From the NCBI GenBank assembly GCA_944320725.1, contig CALUIM010000011.1:1-64000 (forward strand): DNA of 64,000 nucleotides, written 5' to 3'. Within the stretch, counting starts at the first letter, position 1, and the number at the start of each line of letters is the position of its first letter. Source of the DNA: an uncultured Coriobacteriaceae bacterium. Its GTDB lineage: Bacteria; Actinomycetota; Coriobacteriia; Coriobacteriales; Coriobacteriaceae. Positions 25,033 through 34,943 of the stretch are shown here, in pieces. Made by a program: the position numbers and the translations under genes. Under the pieces are notes generated by a model. It searched no databases. It saw only the letters and a list, made by a program, of their open reading frames with translations, and had not been told where the DNA came from.

Positions 25033-25863
25033 ATGAAGACTTGGAAGATGCCTAAGCTCGCGCCTATCGCGACGCTCGCCCTTGCCGCCACGCTCGGCCT
25101 CGCAGCCTGTGGCGGCGCTCCTGCTACCGAGGGTTCCACCTCCGGCACCGATGAGGGCACCGGCGAGGTTACCACCCTTACTGAGGGCACCATCGCGTTT
25201 GCGACCTCGCCCGACTATCCGCCGTTTGAGAACCTCGTCGACGGCGAGTACGTGGGCCTCGACATGGATCTTGGCCGCGCCATTGCCGATGAGCTCGGGC
25301 TTGAGTGCGAGTACGTAAACATCGACTTCGACGGCATCGTCCCCGCCATCGTGGCAGGCGGCCAGGCGGACGCCGGCCTCTCGGGCATCTCCATCACGCC
25401 CGACCGCGAGGATCAGGTCGACTTCTCCACGCCCTACTACGTCGATAACCAGGCTGTTGCCGTGATGAGCGACAACACCGCCATCACCGAGGACAACGCC
25501 ACCGAGGCGCTCAACCAGGAGACCGTGCGCATCGCGGTCCAGAGCGGCTCCACCGGCGAGGAGCACGCCGCCGAGTTCTTCCCCAACGCCGAGCTCGTCT
25601 CCTTCCCCAACTTCACCGACTGCTTCGCCGCCGTTCAGGCCGGCCAGGCCGATGCGGTGTGCGGCAACATCGCCGTTGTGAACCAGATGCTCTCCGAGGC
25701 CTATGACAACGAGCACGTTGTCTATACCTCCGCCACCGGCGAGGAGTACGCCATTGCCGTCTCGAAGGACAACCCCGAGCTGCTCGACGCCATCAACGAG
25801 GCCATCGAGACGCTCGACGAGAACGGTACGCTCGACGAGCTCATCGCTGCTAACATGGGTTAA
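25033..25863 (+). CDS. Polar amino-acid ABC transporter substrate-binding lipoprotein
   Basis: 276 aa from the ATG at 25033 with AAGGAG upstream. The signal peptide ends in lipobox LAACGG (Cys about 27), so it is a lipid-anchored extracellular receptor. The SBP_bac_3 fold is shown by IAFATSPDYPPFEN, GLDMDLGRAIADELG, GLSGISITPDREDQVDFSTPYY and a late VAVSKDNPELLDAINEAI. The ligand is a polar amino acid; the ARG-box-like site upstream hints at a basic one. It is the first gene of a three-gene operon, followed by a partial terminator that should boost its level over the other two. Confidence 0.92.
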   Translation: MKTWKMPKLAPIATLALAATLGLAACGGAPATEGSTSGTDEGTGEVTTLTEGTIAFATSPDYPPFENLVDGEYVGLDMDLGRAIADELGLECEYVNIDFDGIVPAIVAGGQADAGLSGISITPDREDQVDFSTPYYVDNQAVAVMSDNTAITEDNATEALNQETVRIAVQSGSTGEEHAAEFFPNAELVSFPNFTDCFAAVQAGQADAVCGNIAVVNQMLSEAYDNEHVVYTSATGEEYAIAVSKDNPELLDAINEAIETLDENGTLDELIAANMG

Positions 25864-25901
25864 CGGGCACGCGCCACAGGCGTTCCCCTAGCACGTCATC
25901 G

Positions 25902-25930
25902 CGGCCCTCCCCGCCCTGCGGGAAGGGCCG
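25902..25930 (+). terminator. Hairpin between the binding-protein and permease genes
   Basis: CGGCCCTCCCCGC (25902-25914) pairs with GCGGGAAGGGCCG (25918-25930), 13 positions with one mismatch and a 3-base loop, followed by TTA. As an internal leaky terminator or mRNA stabiliser, it would raise binding-protein expression. Confidence 0.6.
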
Positions 25931-25956
25931 TTACCGTATTGAGAAGCGAGGTCTTT

Positions 25957-27267
25957 GTGAACAGCATCCACCATCATCTAGCTCGCGCGCTCGCGCTCGC
26001 CATGCTTGTTGTGGCCGGCAGCCTCGCCTGCCTGGGCGCGCTGCCCGCACCGGCCAGCGCCATGGAGACGGTGCGCTGCACCGGCAGGCCAAACGCCGAA
26101 GACGATAAATCGGCCATCCAAGGCGCTACCGAATCGCGCATCACCCTCGAGACCTCACTCGCGGCGGGAGAGGGCATCGAGCAGCTCACGCTCCACATCC
26201 CCGAGGGCACCTCGTTCTCAACCGAAGACCTTGCCGTCACCATGCTCACCGGTGACGACCTCATGACCCGCGAGGAGGTCTCCTACACCGAGACCATCGA
26301 CGGGCAGGACCTCATACTCGACTTTGATGAGCCCCTCAACGACGAGGGGCACTTGAGCATCATGGTCTACGGCGTCTACTTCCCGCAGGCCGGCGGCGAC
26401 ATCCAGGTGGAAGCGAGCTATGTTGCCCAAGGTGCCGAGCACACGCTCGAGAACATCCCCACCATCCCGGTGGTAGGCATCACCGGCACCGAGGCGCTCT
26501 CGCAGTGGCTCGAGCAGCAGCCGTGGGTGCAGTCCTGGAATGAGAATCGCTTCTTGCGCCTGTTCTTCGACCCCACCATCATGGTGACGAGCTTCCCCGT
26601 GGTGCTCAACGGCTTCTTCATGTCCATCGCGGTCGTGGCGCTCGCCTTCCCGCTCGGCATTCCCGTGGCGCTGCTCTTGGCGTTCATGCGCATGTCGAAG
26701 TTCGTCCTCTGGCGCGGCATTGCCACCACGTACGTGAATATCGTGCGCGGCACACCGCTCTTCCTGCAGATCTACATCGCCTTCTTTGGCCTGCCGCTTG
26801 CCGGCATCAACGTACCCAACTTCCCGCTCGGCGTTATCGTCATGATGCTCAACTCCGGAGCCTACATGTGCGAGATCTTCCGCGCCGGCATCCTCGCGGT
26901 GAGCAAGGGACAAACCGAGGCAGCGCGGTCGCTCGGCATGAGCGGCGCGCAGGCAATGTTTTACGTGGTGCTGCCCCAGATGTTCCGCATGGTGATCCCC
27001 AACCTCACCAATGAGTTCATCACGCTGTACAAGGACACGTCGCTGCTCGCCGCCGTAGGCGTCATGGAGCTCGTGATGTACGCGCGCACCATCGTCGCCT
27101 CGACCGGCTCGATCACGCCCTACATCGTTGCCGCGGTGTTCTATCTCGTCATCACGCTGCCGCTCTCCAAGATTACCCGCCACCTGGAGGAGCGCGCGCT
27201 CGGCCACCAGACCCGTCGTCGCACCCCCGTTGCAGCTTCTGCAGCGTCTACGTCCGAGGAGGCATAA
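25957..27267 (+). CDS. Amino-acid ABC transporter permease with an extra N-terminal extracytoplasmic domain
   Basis: 436 aa using the GTG at 25957, which is preceded by GCGAGGT. A signal peptide (about 1-37, cleaving near ASAMET) leads into about 150 extracytoplasmic residues of beta-rich sequence with no family I recognise. A HisM/GlnP-type permease follows (about residues 195-420): [18 protein letters not shown], the EAA-loop [21 protein letters not shown], and [13 protein letters not shown]. HisM-type permeases are normally about 220 aa, so the N-terminal half is an addition. It is not a binding-protein fold by length. The operon neighbours supply receptor and ATPase. Confidence 0.87.
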   Translation: MNSIHHHLARALALAMLVVAGSLACLGALPAPASAMETVRCTGRPNAEDDKSAIQGATESRITLETSLAAGEGIEQLTLHIPEGTSFSTEDLAVTMLTGDDLMTREEVSYTETIDGQDLILDFDEPLNDEGHLSIMVYGVYFPQAGGDIQVEASYVAQGAEHTLENIPTIPVVGITGTEALSQWLEQQPWVQSWNENRFLRLFFDPTIMVTSFPVVLNGFFMSIAVVALAFPLGIPVALLLAFMRMSKFVLWRGIATTYVNIVRGTPLFLQIYIAFFGLPLAGINVPNFPLGVIVMMLNSGAYMCEIFRAGILAVSKGQTEAARSLGMSGAQAMFYVVLPQMFRMVIPNLTNEFITLYKDTSLLAAVGVMELVMYARTIVASTGSITPYIVAAVFYLVITLPLSKITRHLEERALGHQTRRRTPVAASAASTSEEA

Positions 27268-27271
27268 GGCC

Positions 27272-28033
27272 ATGCCCGATACCGCTACCGCATCCGCCAC
27301 CGAGCCCATCCTCTCGGTGCGCAACCTGCATAAGAGCTTCGGCTCGACCGACGTCCTCAAGGGCATCTCGCTCGATATCCGCAAAGGCGAGGTGGTCGTG
27401 GTGCTGGGACCTTCTGGCTCCGGTAAATCAACCATGCTGCGCTGCCTGAACCGTCTCGAGGAGCCTACGAGCGGCCAGATCATCTTCGAGGGCGAGGACA
27501 TCTGCGCGTCCAAGACGGATGTGAACAGCATCCGTGAGCGCATGGGCATGGTGTTCCAGCAGTTCAACCTCTTCCCGCATCTCGATGCCCTGCACAACGT
27601 GATGCTCGCGCAGGAGAAGGTCTTGAAGCGCCCGAAGGAGGAGGCCGAGCGCGTCGCCCGCGAGCAGCTGGCACGCGTAGGCCTTGCCGATCGCGCCGAG
27701 TACTTCCCCGACGAGCTCTCGGGCGGCCAGCAGCAGCGCGTTGCCATTGCCCGCGCGCTCGCCATGGATCCTCATGTGATGCTCTTCGACGAGGCCACCT
27801 CGGCCCTCGACCCCGAGTTGGTGCGCGGCGTCCTCGACGTCATGCGCGAGCTTGCCCAGGGCGGCATGACCATGGTGGTGGTTACGCACGAGATGGGCTT
27901 CGCGCGCGATGTGGCCGACCGCGTCATCTTCATGGAGGGCGGTTATATCGTGGAGGAGGGTGCGCCCGAGCAGGTCTTCGAGCACCCCACAAGCGAGCGC
28001 ACGCGCGCCTTCATCGGCCAGGTTGCGAGCTAG
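27272..28033 (+). CDS. Amino-acid ABC transporter ATP-binding protein (GlnQ/HisP type)
   Basis: 253 aa. It powers the transporter encoded just upstream; its start lies 4 bases past the permease stop, and the ribosome-binding site is inside that gene's end. Walker [11 protein letters not shown]-loop [10 protein letters not shown]; signature LSGGQQQR; Walker [13 protein letters not shown]; switch His in VVTHEMGFA. These are the exact forms typical of the polar-amino-acid uptake subfamily. Confidence 0.94.
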   Translation: MPDTATASATEPILSVRNLHKSFGSTDVLKGISLDIRKGEVVVVLGPSGSGKSTMLRCLNRLEEPTSGQIIFEGEDICASKTDVNSIRERMGMVFQQFNLFPHLDALHNVMLAQEKVLKRPKEEAERVAREQLARVGLADRAEYFPDELSGGQQQRVAIARALAMDPHVMLFDEATSALDPELVRGVLDVMRELAQGGMTMVVVTHEMGFARDVADRVIFMEGGYIVEEGAPEQVFEHPTSERTRAFIGQVAS

Positions 28034-28071
28034 GCCAGACGCCCACGACATCAAAACGCGTTCTTGTAACG

Positions 28072-28102
28072 ACGAGGCCCCGGTTTGCCACCGAGGCCTC
28101 GT
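28072..28102. terminator. Hairpin between convergent genes
   Basis: ACGAGGCCCCGGT (28072-28084) pairs with ACCGAGGCCTCGT (28090-28102), 13 positions with one mismatch over TTGCC. It lies between the 3' ends of the ABC operon and the DEAD-box gene and could serve both. U-tracts are poor. Confidence 0.55.
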
Positions 28103-28113
28103 TCATGTGTGAG

Positions 28114-29886
28114 CTATGCGCGCCTGGTGCGCCCGCCGCCATCACCGGGACGACGCGTGGTGCGACCGCGGCCTCCCGTGGCAGGGCGCGTACCACCCCG
28201 GCGCTCGGGACGGTGCCCGCGCCGCTCACGCCCAGCAGGCTGGTCGCCGTTGCGCCAGTCGCCCGCGCGTCGCGCATCATGGCGCGACCAGTCACCACGA
28301 TCGCGCGCAGGCGCCGCCGGCGTCGCCTCCTTGGCCATCGCACGACCTTTCTCACGACGCTGGCGCGGCGCGGTATCGCGACGAGGCGCCTCTTCGCGCA
28401 CGCGCGCCTTGCCGGTGCGCTTGGGGCGCGCGGGACGCGGCGTGCGCGTCGTGCGCTCAGGTGTATCGGAAGCCTGGGGAGCGCTCGTCTGCGCCTCCAC
28501 GCGCTCTGCCTCGCCATCACGCGGCGCCTCATCGCGGCGTCTGCCGCGCTGCGCACGTTGTCCGCGACCCGTCGTGCCACGCTTTTTCTTCGAGGTCGAC
28601 TTACCGCGCTTGGTCTTCTTCTTGCCCGCCTTCGCAGCCGGCATGCGCGCCGGATCCACCACCGGCGGCTGCTCGCCACAGTCGAGCCCCTGGGCATCGA
28701 AGAGCTCCGCCGTCTTGCCCATGAGGGCCTCGATGGCAAAGAACTCCTCGATGTCGTTGATCGTCACAAACGTGAGCGCCCAACCCACCTCGCCGGCACG
28801 CCCCGTGCGGCCGATGCGGTGAATGTAGTCCGTGGGCTCCTCGGGCACGTCGAAGTTCACCACGTAGCGCACGTCGGTGATGTCGATGCCGCGCGCGAGC
28901 ACGTCGGTGGCCACCAGCACATCGCAACGGCCACGACGGAAGTCCTGCAGGGCGCGCTCACGCTGGGCCTGGCTGCGGTTGCCGTGGATGGGCAGTGCGC
29001 GAATACCGGCGTGGTTCAGGCGGCGACAGCAGGCATCGGCGCGGTGCTTGGTACGGCAGAACACGATGACGCGGCGCGGCCCGTGCTGCTTGAGCACCTG
29101 CGCGAGCAGGCCGTTTTTCGCCTCGAGCGATACAGGCAGCACGTACTGGTCGACGGTGTCGGCCGTCGCGGCAGGCGGGGCGATCTCCACGCGCGCCGGA
29201 TCGTGCACCAGATCGGTGATGGCACCCACGGCCTTCTCGTCGAGCGTCGCCGAGAACAAGAGCGTCTGGCGCTCGGCGGGCGTATGGCCCACAATCTTGC
29301 GCACATCGGGCAAAAAGCCCATGTCGAGCATGCGGTCCGCCTCGTCGAGCACGAGCACCTGCACCTCGCTTAAGTTGCAGGCCCCCTGGTCGATCAGGTC
29401 AACCAGGCGCCCCGGCGTGGCCACGAGCACATCGCAGCCACGCTTCAAGGCGCTGCGCTGCGGGTTGTACGAAAGTCCGCCCACCACGGTCTGGGCGATA
29501 TGCTTGGTGCGCGCCGCAATCTTGGTGCACACGGTATCGATCTGCTGCACGAGCTCGCGCGTGGGCGTCACGATGAGCATAAGCGGGCCGCGGCCGCGCG
29601 CGCTCTTGCGATCGCGACCATGGCGCACCACATGATCGAGGTTGTTGAGCGCCGGCAGCAGAAACGCCGCCGTCTTGCCGGTGCCGGTCTGCGCAGCGGC
29701 AAGCAGATCGCGCCCCGCAAGCACCTCGGGGATGGCCGCCACCTGCACCGGTGTCGGCGCCGTGTAGCGAAGATCGCGCACCGCTTTGAGCACGGTATCG
29801 GAAAGACCCAGGTCGGCAAAGCTCGGCGTCTCAGGCGTATCCTCGCGCACCTCGTCGGCGCGGTGATTCTGTTCGGTTGTTGTCAT
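28114..29886 (-). CDS. DEAD/DEAH-box RNA helicase
   Basis: 590 aa. Q-motif SFADLGLSD...TPVQ; motif I AAQTGTGKTAAF; Ia TPTRELVQQ; DEAD in VLDEADRMLDMGF; SAT in LFSATLDEKA; motif VI HRIGRTGRAG. Residues from about 410 to the end form a very basic Arg/Gly/Lys tail, expected to bind RNA non-specifically. This is the RhlE/CsdA-like layout, with likely roles in ribosome assembly or cold adaptation. The gene stands alone, convergent with the ABC operon and divergent from copA. Confidence 0.93.
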   Translation of the reverse strand: MTTTEQNHRADEVREDTPETPSFADLGLSDTVLKAVRDLRYTAPTPVQVAAIPEVLAGRDLLAAAQTGTGKTAAFLLPALNNLDHVVRHGRDRKSARGRGPLMLIVTPTRELVQQIDTVCTKIAARTKHIAQTVVGGLSYNPQRSALKRGCDVLVATPGRLVDLIDQGACNLSEVQVLVLDEADRMLDMGFLPDVRKIVGHTPAERQTLLFSATLDEKAVGAITDLVHDPARVEIAPPAATADTVDQYVLPVSLEAKNGLLAQVLKQHGPRRVIVFCRTKHRADACCRRLNHAGIRALPIHGNRSQAQRERALQDFRRGRCDVLVATDVLARGIDITDVRYVVNFDVPEEPTDYIHRIGRTGRAGEVGWALTFVTINDIEEFFAIEALMGKTAELFDAQGLDCGEQPPVVDPARMPAAKAGKKKTKRGKSTSKKKRGTTGRGQRAQRGRRRDEAPRDGEAERVEAQTSAPQASDTPERTTRTPRPARPKRTGKARVREEAPRRDTAPRQRREKGRAMAKEATPAAPARDRGDWSRHDARRAGDWRNGDQPAGRERRGHRPERRGGTRPATGGRGRTTRRPGDGGGRTRRA

Positions 29887-30201
29887 ATCGGTACTTCATC
29901 CATTCCAGGTGCGAAGGCCCGCAGGGGAACCTTCCAACACCTCGCATACATACACGTTCAGCAGGCGAACGCGCACCAAGGCCAGCAAGGCCACAAACGA
30001 ACATGTGCGCGGGAGCAGATATTCGCCGCAGGTAAGTATAGGGGTCTCGCGCCGGCACAGGTGTATGGCGCGATTCCGTGCACGCAAATCCCATGACCCT
30101 AGACACCCCCAGGGGGTGTGGGTATATACTGCCATTAGATACCCACATGGCGGCGGGAAGCATGGACGCCCGCACGGCCACACCGATAGAAAGGGGCAGG
30201 T
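29887..30201. other. Divergent intergenic region, helicase/copA
   Basis: 315 bases with no credible gene. The right part holds the copA promoter with its CsoR-type operator. No helicase promoter could be placed with confidence. Confidence 0.6.
30100..30130 (+). promoter_or_regulatory. copA promoter with CsoR-type operator
   Basis: The perfect palindrome ACACCCCCAGGGGGTGT (30103-30119) matches the C-tract/G-tract layout of CsoR binding sites. The -10 TATACT is at 30125-30130 and a -35-like TAGACA at 30100-30105, so the operator fills the promoter spacer. csoR itself is the third gene of the operon. Repression without copper and release with Cu(I) is the expected logic. Confidence 0.75.
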
Positions 30202-32550
30202 ATGGCCCATGAATCCTTTGATGTAGGCGGCATGACCTGCGCCGCATGCCAAGCGCATGTCGAGCGTGCCGTCTGCGCGCTTCCTGGCGTAGAGAACGTC
30301 GCGGTCAATTTGCTCTCGGGCTCGATGGCAGTCGACTTCGATGAGACGGCAATCTCGCCAGATGCGATCTGCGACGCCGTCGATCGCGCCGGCTACACGG
30401 CGGCGGTTGTGGGCGCCGCTCCCGCACCGGGTGCGGCGAGCAGCAGCGCCCGCACGGCAGCCACGCTCACCTCGCCCACCAAAAAGCTCGAAGCAACCGC
30501 ACGAGCCATGAAGACGCGTCTCGTGGCCTCGTTCGTGTTCTGGGTCCCGCTGTTCTACATCGGGATGGGCCACATGCTCGGCTGGCCCGTGCCCGCCGTG
30601 TTCACCGACCCCGCGCACGCCATGACGCTCGCCCTCACCGAGCTTGTGCTCGTGGTGCCCATCATGTATCTCAACCGCGCGTACTTCGAAAACGGCTTCA
30701 AAACGCTCGCGCACCGCGCGCCCACCATGGACGCCCTCATTGCCATCGGCGCCGCCGCGAGCGCGGCGTGGTCGATCTACGCCATGTTCCTCATGGCCGA
30801 CGCACTGTCCACCGGAGATGTTCACGCCGCGCACGCCATCGCCATGGACAACCTCTACTTCGAGAGCGCAGGCACCATCCTCACCCTCGTCACCGTGGGC
30901 AAATACCTCGAGACGCGGTCGAAGTCCAAGACGGGCGACGCCATTGAGAAGCTCATCGACCTCGCACCGAAAACTGCGACCGTGATTGATACCGAAGGCG
31001 CCGAGCACACCATCGCGGTGGAGGCGATCCAGCCCGGGCAGACCGTGCTCGTGCGCCCCGGCGAGACGATTGCCGTCGACGGCGTGGTGCTCGAAGGCTC
31101 CTCTGCCGTCGACGAGAGCGCGCTCACCGGAGAATCCATTCCCGTGGAGAAGGCACCGGGTGCCACGGTCAACGCCGCCACCATCAACCGCACCGGCTCC
31201 TTCACGTTCCGCGCCACCCGCGTGGGCGCCGACACGGCACTCGCCAAGATTATCCAGCTCGTCGAGGACGCCAACGCCACCAAGGCGCCTATCGCGCGCC
31301 TTGCCGACAAGGTCGCGGGCGTCTTTGTGCCCGTGGTGCTTGGCATCGCCGCGGTCACCTTCGTCGCATGGCTCATCGCGGGCGGCTCCATCAACCAGGC
31401 GCTCACCGCAAGCGTCGCTGTGGTGGTTATCAGCTGCCCCTGCGCGCTGGGCCTCGCAACGCCGGTTGCCATCATGGTGGGCACCGGGAAAGGCGCCGAG
31501 ATGGGCGTGCTGTTCAAGAGCGCCGAGGCGCTCGAGACGCTGCATAAGGTCACCTGCGTGGTGCTCGACAAGACCGGAACCGTAACCGCGGGCAAGCCGG
31601 TCGTCACCGACATCGTACCGGCGCTGCGCGCAGACGGCACGCCTGCGATGTCCGAGAAGGCGCTCATGAAGCTCGCCTGCGCGCTTGAGAAGCGCAGCGA
31701 GCACCCCCTCGCCGAGGCCATCATGGCCCGCGGCGACGAGATGGGCATCGCCGCCCGTACCGTCGAGGAGTTCCGCGCGATTCCCGGCCGCGGCGTGAGA
31801 GCGCGCGAAGGGGAGAGCGTCATCGCCGCCGGCAACGCCGCCCTCATGGCAGACCTCGGCATCGAGATGTCCCACGAGCTCGAGCAGGCGTTTGCGCGCG
31901 CGGGCAAGACGCCGCTGTTCTTTGCGCGCAACGGCCAGCTTGCCGGCACTATCGCCGTTGCCGACGAGGTGAAGCCCACGAGCGCCGCCGCGATTCGGGC
32001 GCTCGGCGAGCTGGGCGTCTCAACCGTCATGCTCACCGGCGACAACCGCCAAACCGCCGAGGCCATCGCACGTCAGGTGGGCATCGAGCGCGTCATCGCA
32101 GACGTCATGCCCGCCGACAAGGAGCGCCAGGTGCGCGCGCTGCAAGCGGACGGCGCCTGCGTTGCCATGGTGGGCGACGGCATCAACGACTCACCGGCGC
32201 TTGCCCGCGCCAACGTGGGCCTCGCCATTGGGACCGGCGCCGACGTGGCAAAGGAAGGTGCCGACGTCGTACTCATGCGCAGCGACCTTGTTGACGTGGC
32301 GCGCGCCATCGAGCTTTCGCGCGCCGTGATTCGCAACATCAAGCAAGACCTCTTCTGGGCGCTGTTCTATAACGCCTGCGGCATCCCGCTCGCAGCTGGC
32401 GTCCTCTTCCCCCTCGTAGGCTGGCAGCTCTCGCCGATGTTCGGCGCGGCAGCCATGAGCCTCTCCAGCGTATGCGTCTGCACCAACGCGCTCAGGCTCC
32501 GCGGGTTTCGGCCCACGGTGACCGACCGCGCCGCAAACACCGGTGCATAG
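30202..32550 (+). CDS. copA: Copper-exporting P1B-type ATPase CopA
   Basis: 782 aa. It pumps Cu(I) out of the cytoplasm. One N-terminal HMA domain with [10 protein letters not shown] (Cys13, Cys16); the intramembrane [11 protein letters not shown] metal site near residue 411; the phosphorylation site [11 protein letters not shown] near 456; SEHPLAEAI (HP motif); and [11 protein letters not shown] in the ATP-binding fold. Eight membrane helices are expected. AAAGGGGC precedes the ATG. It is the first gene of copA-copZ-csoR behind a CsoR-type palindrome. Confidence 0.95.
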   Translation: MAHESFDVGGMTCAACQAHVERAVCALPGVENVAVNLLSGSMAVDFDETAISPDAICDAVDRAGYTAAVVGAAPAPGAASSSARTAATLTSPTKKLEATARAMKTRLVASFVFWVPLFYIGMGHMLGWPVPAVFTDPAHAMTLALTELVLVVPIMYLNRAYFENGFKTLAHRAPTMDALIAIGAAASAAWSIYAMFLMADALSTGDVHAAHAIAMDNLYFESAGTILTLVTVGKYLETRSKSKTGDAIEKLIDLAPKTATVIDTEGAEHTIAVEAIQPGQTVLVRPGETIAVDGVVLEGSSAVDESALTGESIPVEKAPGATVNAATINRTGSFTFRATRVGADTALAKIIQLVEDANATKAPIARLADKVAGVFVPVVLGIAAVTFVAWLIAGGSINQALTASVAVVVISCPCALGLATPVAIMVGTGKGAEMGVLFKSAEALETLHKVTCVVLDKTGTVTAGKPVVTDIVPALRADGTPAMSEKALMKLACALEKRSEHPLAEAIMARGDEMGIAARTVEEFRAIPGRGVRAREGESVIAAGNAALMADLGIEMSHELEQAFARAGKTPLFFARNGQLAGTIAVADEVKPTSAAAIRALGELGVSTVMLTGDNRQTAEAIARQVGIERVIADVMPADKERQVRALQADGACVAMVGDGINDSPALARANVGLAIGTGADVAKEGADVVLMRSDLVDVARAIELSRAVIRNIKQDLFWALFYNACGIPLAAGVLFPLVGWQLSPMFGAAAMSLSSVCVCTNALRLRGFRPTVTDRAANTGA

Positions 32551-32608
32551 GCGGACATACCATACGGTACACCGGGCGCAGCGTCGCCCTAACAGAAAGG
32601 ATTGAACC

Positions 32609-32827
32609 ATGACCTACACCATCAAGACCGAAGGACTCCATTGCGGACATTGCGACGCCGCCGTGGAAACCGAGCTCATGAAGGTTCCCGGCGTGACCGA
32701 CGCCGATGCAGACCATGAGACCAACACCGTCGTGGTGGAGTGCACCGGCGCGGTCGATGAGGCGCTCCTCACCGCCGCCGTTGCCGCCGCAGGCAACTTC
32801 ACTGCCCTCACCGTTACGGCCGCCTAG
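32609..32827 (+). CDS. copZ: Copper chaperone CopZ (HMA domain protein)
   Basis: 72 aa single HMA domain, ferredoxin-like fold. GLHCGHCDAAVE gives the Cu(I)-binding pair Cys12/Cys15. It should hand Cu(I) to CopA. AAAGGA lies upstream. It sits 58 bases after copA and 1 base before csoR. Confidence 0.9.
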   Translation: MTYTIKTEGLHCGHCDAAVETELMKVPGVTDADADHETNTVVVECTGAVDEALLTAAVAAAGNFTALTVTAA

Positions 32828-32828
32828 C

Positions 32829-33101
32829 ATGCAGGCGGATCGCGAAAAAACGCTGCGGCTGCTCCGCACGGCACGCGGGCAGATCGATGGCATCATCAAG
32901 ATGGTCGAGGCCGATCGCTACTGCATCGACATCTCGACGCAGCTCATGGCAACGCAGTCGATTCTGGGACGCATCAACGCCGATGTGCTCAAGGCGCATA
33001 TGGAGCACTGCGTGCGCACCGCCGTGGAAAGCGGCTCGGAGGATGAGAAGCACGAGAAGCTCGCCGAGGTGGAGCGCGTGATCGACAAACTTACCCGCTA
33101 G
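32829..33101 (+). CDS. csoR: Copper-sensing repressor CsoR
   Basis: 90 aa, all-helical DUF156 family. The Cu(I) ligand set of CsoR is present at family spacing: Cys32 (in RYCIDISTQL), His57 and Cys61 (in KAHMEHCV). This distinguishes it from RcnR/FrmR relatives. The ATG at 32829 is 1 base past the copZ stop. It probably represses the whole operon from the palindrome at 30103-30119. Confidence 0.93.
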   Translation: MQADREKTLRLLRTARGQIDGIIKMVEADRYCIDISTQLMATQSILGRINADVLKAHMEHCVRTAVESGSEDEKHEKLAEVERVIDKLTR

Positions 33102-33160
33102 CCCTTCGCTGGGCGGGATTGCTGGCCGTAAGAGTGGGTACAACCATCCCGTACCACAAC

Positions 33161-33199
33161 GCGCCCGCGCGTCGAGGCAGCCGCCTCACGCGCGGGCGC
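33161..33199 (+). other. Strong GC-rich stem-loop after csoR
   Basis: GCGCCCGCGCGT-C-GAGG (33161-33177) pairs with CCTC-ACGCGCGGGCGC (33184-33199): 16 pairs with one bulge. A smaller GGTAC/GTACC hairpin lies just before it. It may end the copper operon, though there is no U-tract, or it may structure the leader of the next gene. Confidence 0.45.
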
Positions 33200-33221
33200 A
33201 GGCGCTGCGAGAGGACACACG

Positions 33222-33704
33222 ATGCAGGATTTCATGAACGGTCGCTATGGAGCCGATGAGCTCTCGTTTTCGCTGGGCGTGCTCGGCATTGTCCTTGCGC
33301 TGCTTGCAACCATCTTCTCGGTGCGCGTCCTCTCGCTGATCGCGCTCGCGGTGCTCATCATCGCGCTCGCGCGCTCCTTCTCGAAAAACATCTCAGCCAG
33401 GCGCAAGGAAAACGACGCGTTTCGCACGCAGGCCGCCAAGATTCCCGTGGTGGGCGAACGTATCGCCAACATGGGCAGTAGCGCGCGTAGCGCTTACGGA
33501 AGCGCCTCGACAGCGGCGCGCGGCGCCACCAAGGAGGACCTGAAGCGCCAGGCGCGCACTGCCAAGAAGATGTGGAAGGAGCGCAAGACCAAAGCGTTTC
33601 TCAAGTGCCCCACCTGCGGCACGATGCTGTCTGTGCCCAAGGGCAAGGGTCGCCTCATCGTGACCTGCCCCAAGTGTAAAACGCGCATGGAGACCAAGTC
33701 CTAG
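33222..33704 (+). CDS. Membrane protein with C-terminal zinc ribbon, function unknown
   Basis: 160 aa. Two closely spaced hydrophobic helices (about 15-50), a basic linker with helical repeats (residues 55-125), and a C-terminal CPTCGTMLSVP...CPKCKTRM zinc ribbon with two CxxC pairs. Size and layout match small uncharacterised proteins near housekeeping genes in Coriobacteria. I do not recognise a named family. GAGAGGACAC precedes the ATG. Confidence 0.7.
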   Translation: MQDFMNGRYGADELSFSLGVLGIVLALLATIFSVRVLSLIALAVLIIALARSFSKNISARRKENDAFRTQAAKIPVVGERIANMGSSARSAYGSASTAARGATKEDLKRQARTAKKMWKERKTKAFLKCPTCGTMLSVPKGKGRLIVTCPKCKTRMETKS

Positions 33705-33776
33705 GTTCCGCTCGCGCGCAGGCGGCACGCATCTGGCACAATAACGGGAAGCATCCATTTTTTTGCGAGGTACCCC

Positions 33777-34616
33777 ATGGCCACACCGCTGCCCGCCCGC
33801 TCCATCATCGACACGCATACGCATACGCACTTCTCCGACGGCGCCGGCACCTTCGAGGCAAACGTCGCCGCGGCGAGCGCCGCCGGCTGCCGCGTCCTCG
33901 TAGCGACCGACCACCTCACCCTGCCCGCCACACTCGACCCCACCAGCGAGGTATGCGTTGCCGAGCGTGACCTGCCCGCACACCGCACGGCGTTTGAGGC
34001 GGCACGCGACGCGCATCCCGAGCTTGAGGTCATCTATGGCTTCGAATGCGATTGGTACGAGGGATGCGAGAAGAACATACCCGCGTGGAGCGCGGGCGCG
34101 CAGGTACGCTTGGGCTCGGTGCACTGGCTGGGCACGCCCGAGGCGGGCGACTGGATTGACAACGATGAAGATCTGAGCATCTGGGCCGCGCTTGGCCCCG
34201 ATGAGGTGTGGCGCCGCTATGTTGAGACCTGGTGCCGCGCGTGCGCATGCCCGCTCTTCAACACGATGGCGCATCCCGACCTCGCTATGCGCTTTGCCAA
34301 CGAGGGCTACGCCCCTACCATCGACCTTGCCCCTCTCTGGGACGAGATGGCGTGCTGCGCGCACGATTTGGGGGTGCGCGTCGAGCTCTCAACGGCGGGG
34401 CTGCGCAAGTCCGTGCGCGACTACTACCCCGCCCAGGGGCTCCTTGAGCGCTTCTGCCATGCCGAGGTGCCGCTCACGGTGGGCTCAGATGCGCATACGC
34501 CCGCTGACATCTGCTGGGGCATTGCACGGGCATACGACCATGCCGCGCGCATAGGCTATCGCAGCATCGAGGTGCCGCGTGCCGATGGCTCGTGGGAGGC
34601 CATGGCGATTGTCTAA
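33777..34616 (+). CDS. PHP-domain phosphoesterase (histidinol-phosphatase-like)
   Basis: 279 aa. The PHP metal sites are IDTHTHTHFSDG at the N-terminus, VATDHLTL, FECDWYEG, NTMAHPDLA and a final GSDAHTPADI. The arrangement fits HisJ-type histidinol-phosphate phosphatases, but no his genes are adjacent, so the true substrate is uncertain. GAGGTACCCC precedes the ATG. An extended -10-like GGCACAAT is about 40 bases upstream. Confidence 0.82.
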   Translation: MATPLPARSIIDTHTHTHFSDGAGTFEANVAAASAAGCRVLVATDHLTLPATLDPTSEVCVAERDLPAHRTAFEAARDAHPELEVIYGFECDWYEGCEKNIPAWSAGAQVRLGSVHWLGTPEAGDWIDNDEDLSIWAALGPDEVWRRYVETWCRACACPLFNTMAHPDLAMRFANEGYAPTIDLAPLWDEMACCAHDLGVRVELSTAGLRKSVRDYYPAQGLLERFCHAEVPLTVGSDAHTPADICWGIARAYDHAARIGYRSIEVPRADGSWEAMAIV

Positions 34617-34617
34617 C

Positions 34618-34652
34618 AAAAACGCGGTGCCCAGGACATCCCGGACACCGCG
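34618..34652 (-). terminator. Intrinsic terminator of the rubredoxin gene
   Basis: CGCGGTG (34623-34629) pairs with CACCGCG (34646-34652). On the minus strand the stem is followed directly by TTTTT (34622 to 34618), 33 bases past the rubredoxin stop. Confidence 0.85.
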
Positions 34653-34684
34653 CATACGTGCGATGATGCTATGCGCAAGAAGCG

Positions 34685-34825
34685 CTACTCCTCGACCGGC
34701 TCAAACTGATCGGGACCGACGCCGCACACGGGGCACACGAAGTCCTCGGGGAGCTCAGGCGTATCGACCTCGACCTCGTAGCCGCATACAACACACACGA
34801 ACTTGTACTTCTTCTCGTCAGCCAT
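34685..34825 (-). CDS. Rubredoxin-like protein (46 aa)
   Basis: 46 aa. Two CxxC knuckles, CVVCGYEVE (Cys11, Cys14) and [11 protein letters not shown] (Cys31, Cys34), coordinate a single iron for one-electron transfer. The spacing between knuckles is shorter than in classic rubredoxin (about 53 aa) and is like the C-terminal domain of rubrerythrin or Hrb proteins. AAAGGAAA precedes the ATG. It lies 118 bases downstream of a flavin reductase gene on the same strand, a likely electron donor. Confidence 0.9.
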   Translation of the reverse strand: MADEKKYKFVCVVCGYEVEVDTPELPEDFVCPVCGVGPDQFEPVEE

Positions 34826-34860
34826 GATGGTTTCCTTTCGTTGGCGATGAACTTGTGGTT

Positions 34861-34866
34861 AGTATA
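34861..34866 (-). promoter_or_regulatory. Candidate -10 element for the rubredoxin gene
   Basis: Minus-strand TATACT lies 36 bases before the rubredoxin ATG. No good -35 at 16-18 bases was seen. If real, rubredoxin is also transcribed separately from the flavin reductase gene. Confidence 0.35.
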
Positions 34867-34943
34867 TCCAGCCGCGCCCTTCCCTATCCCGTGAACGCGC
34901 GCTCGATACGCTCTTCGCAATTAAGACACATTCCTAATAGCAA

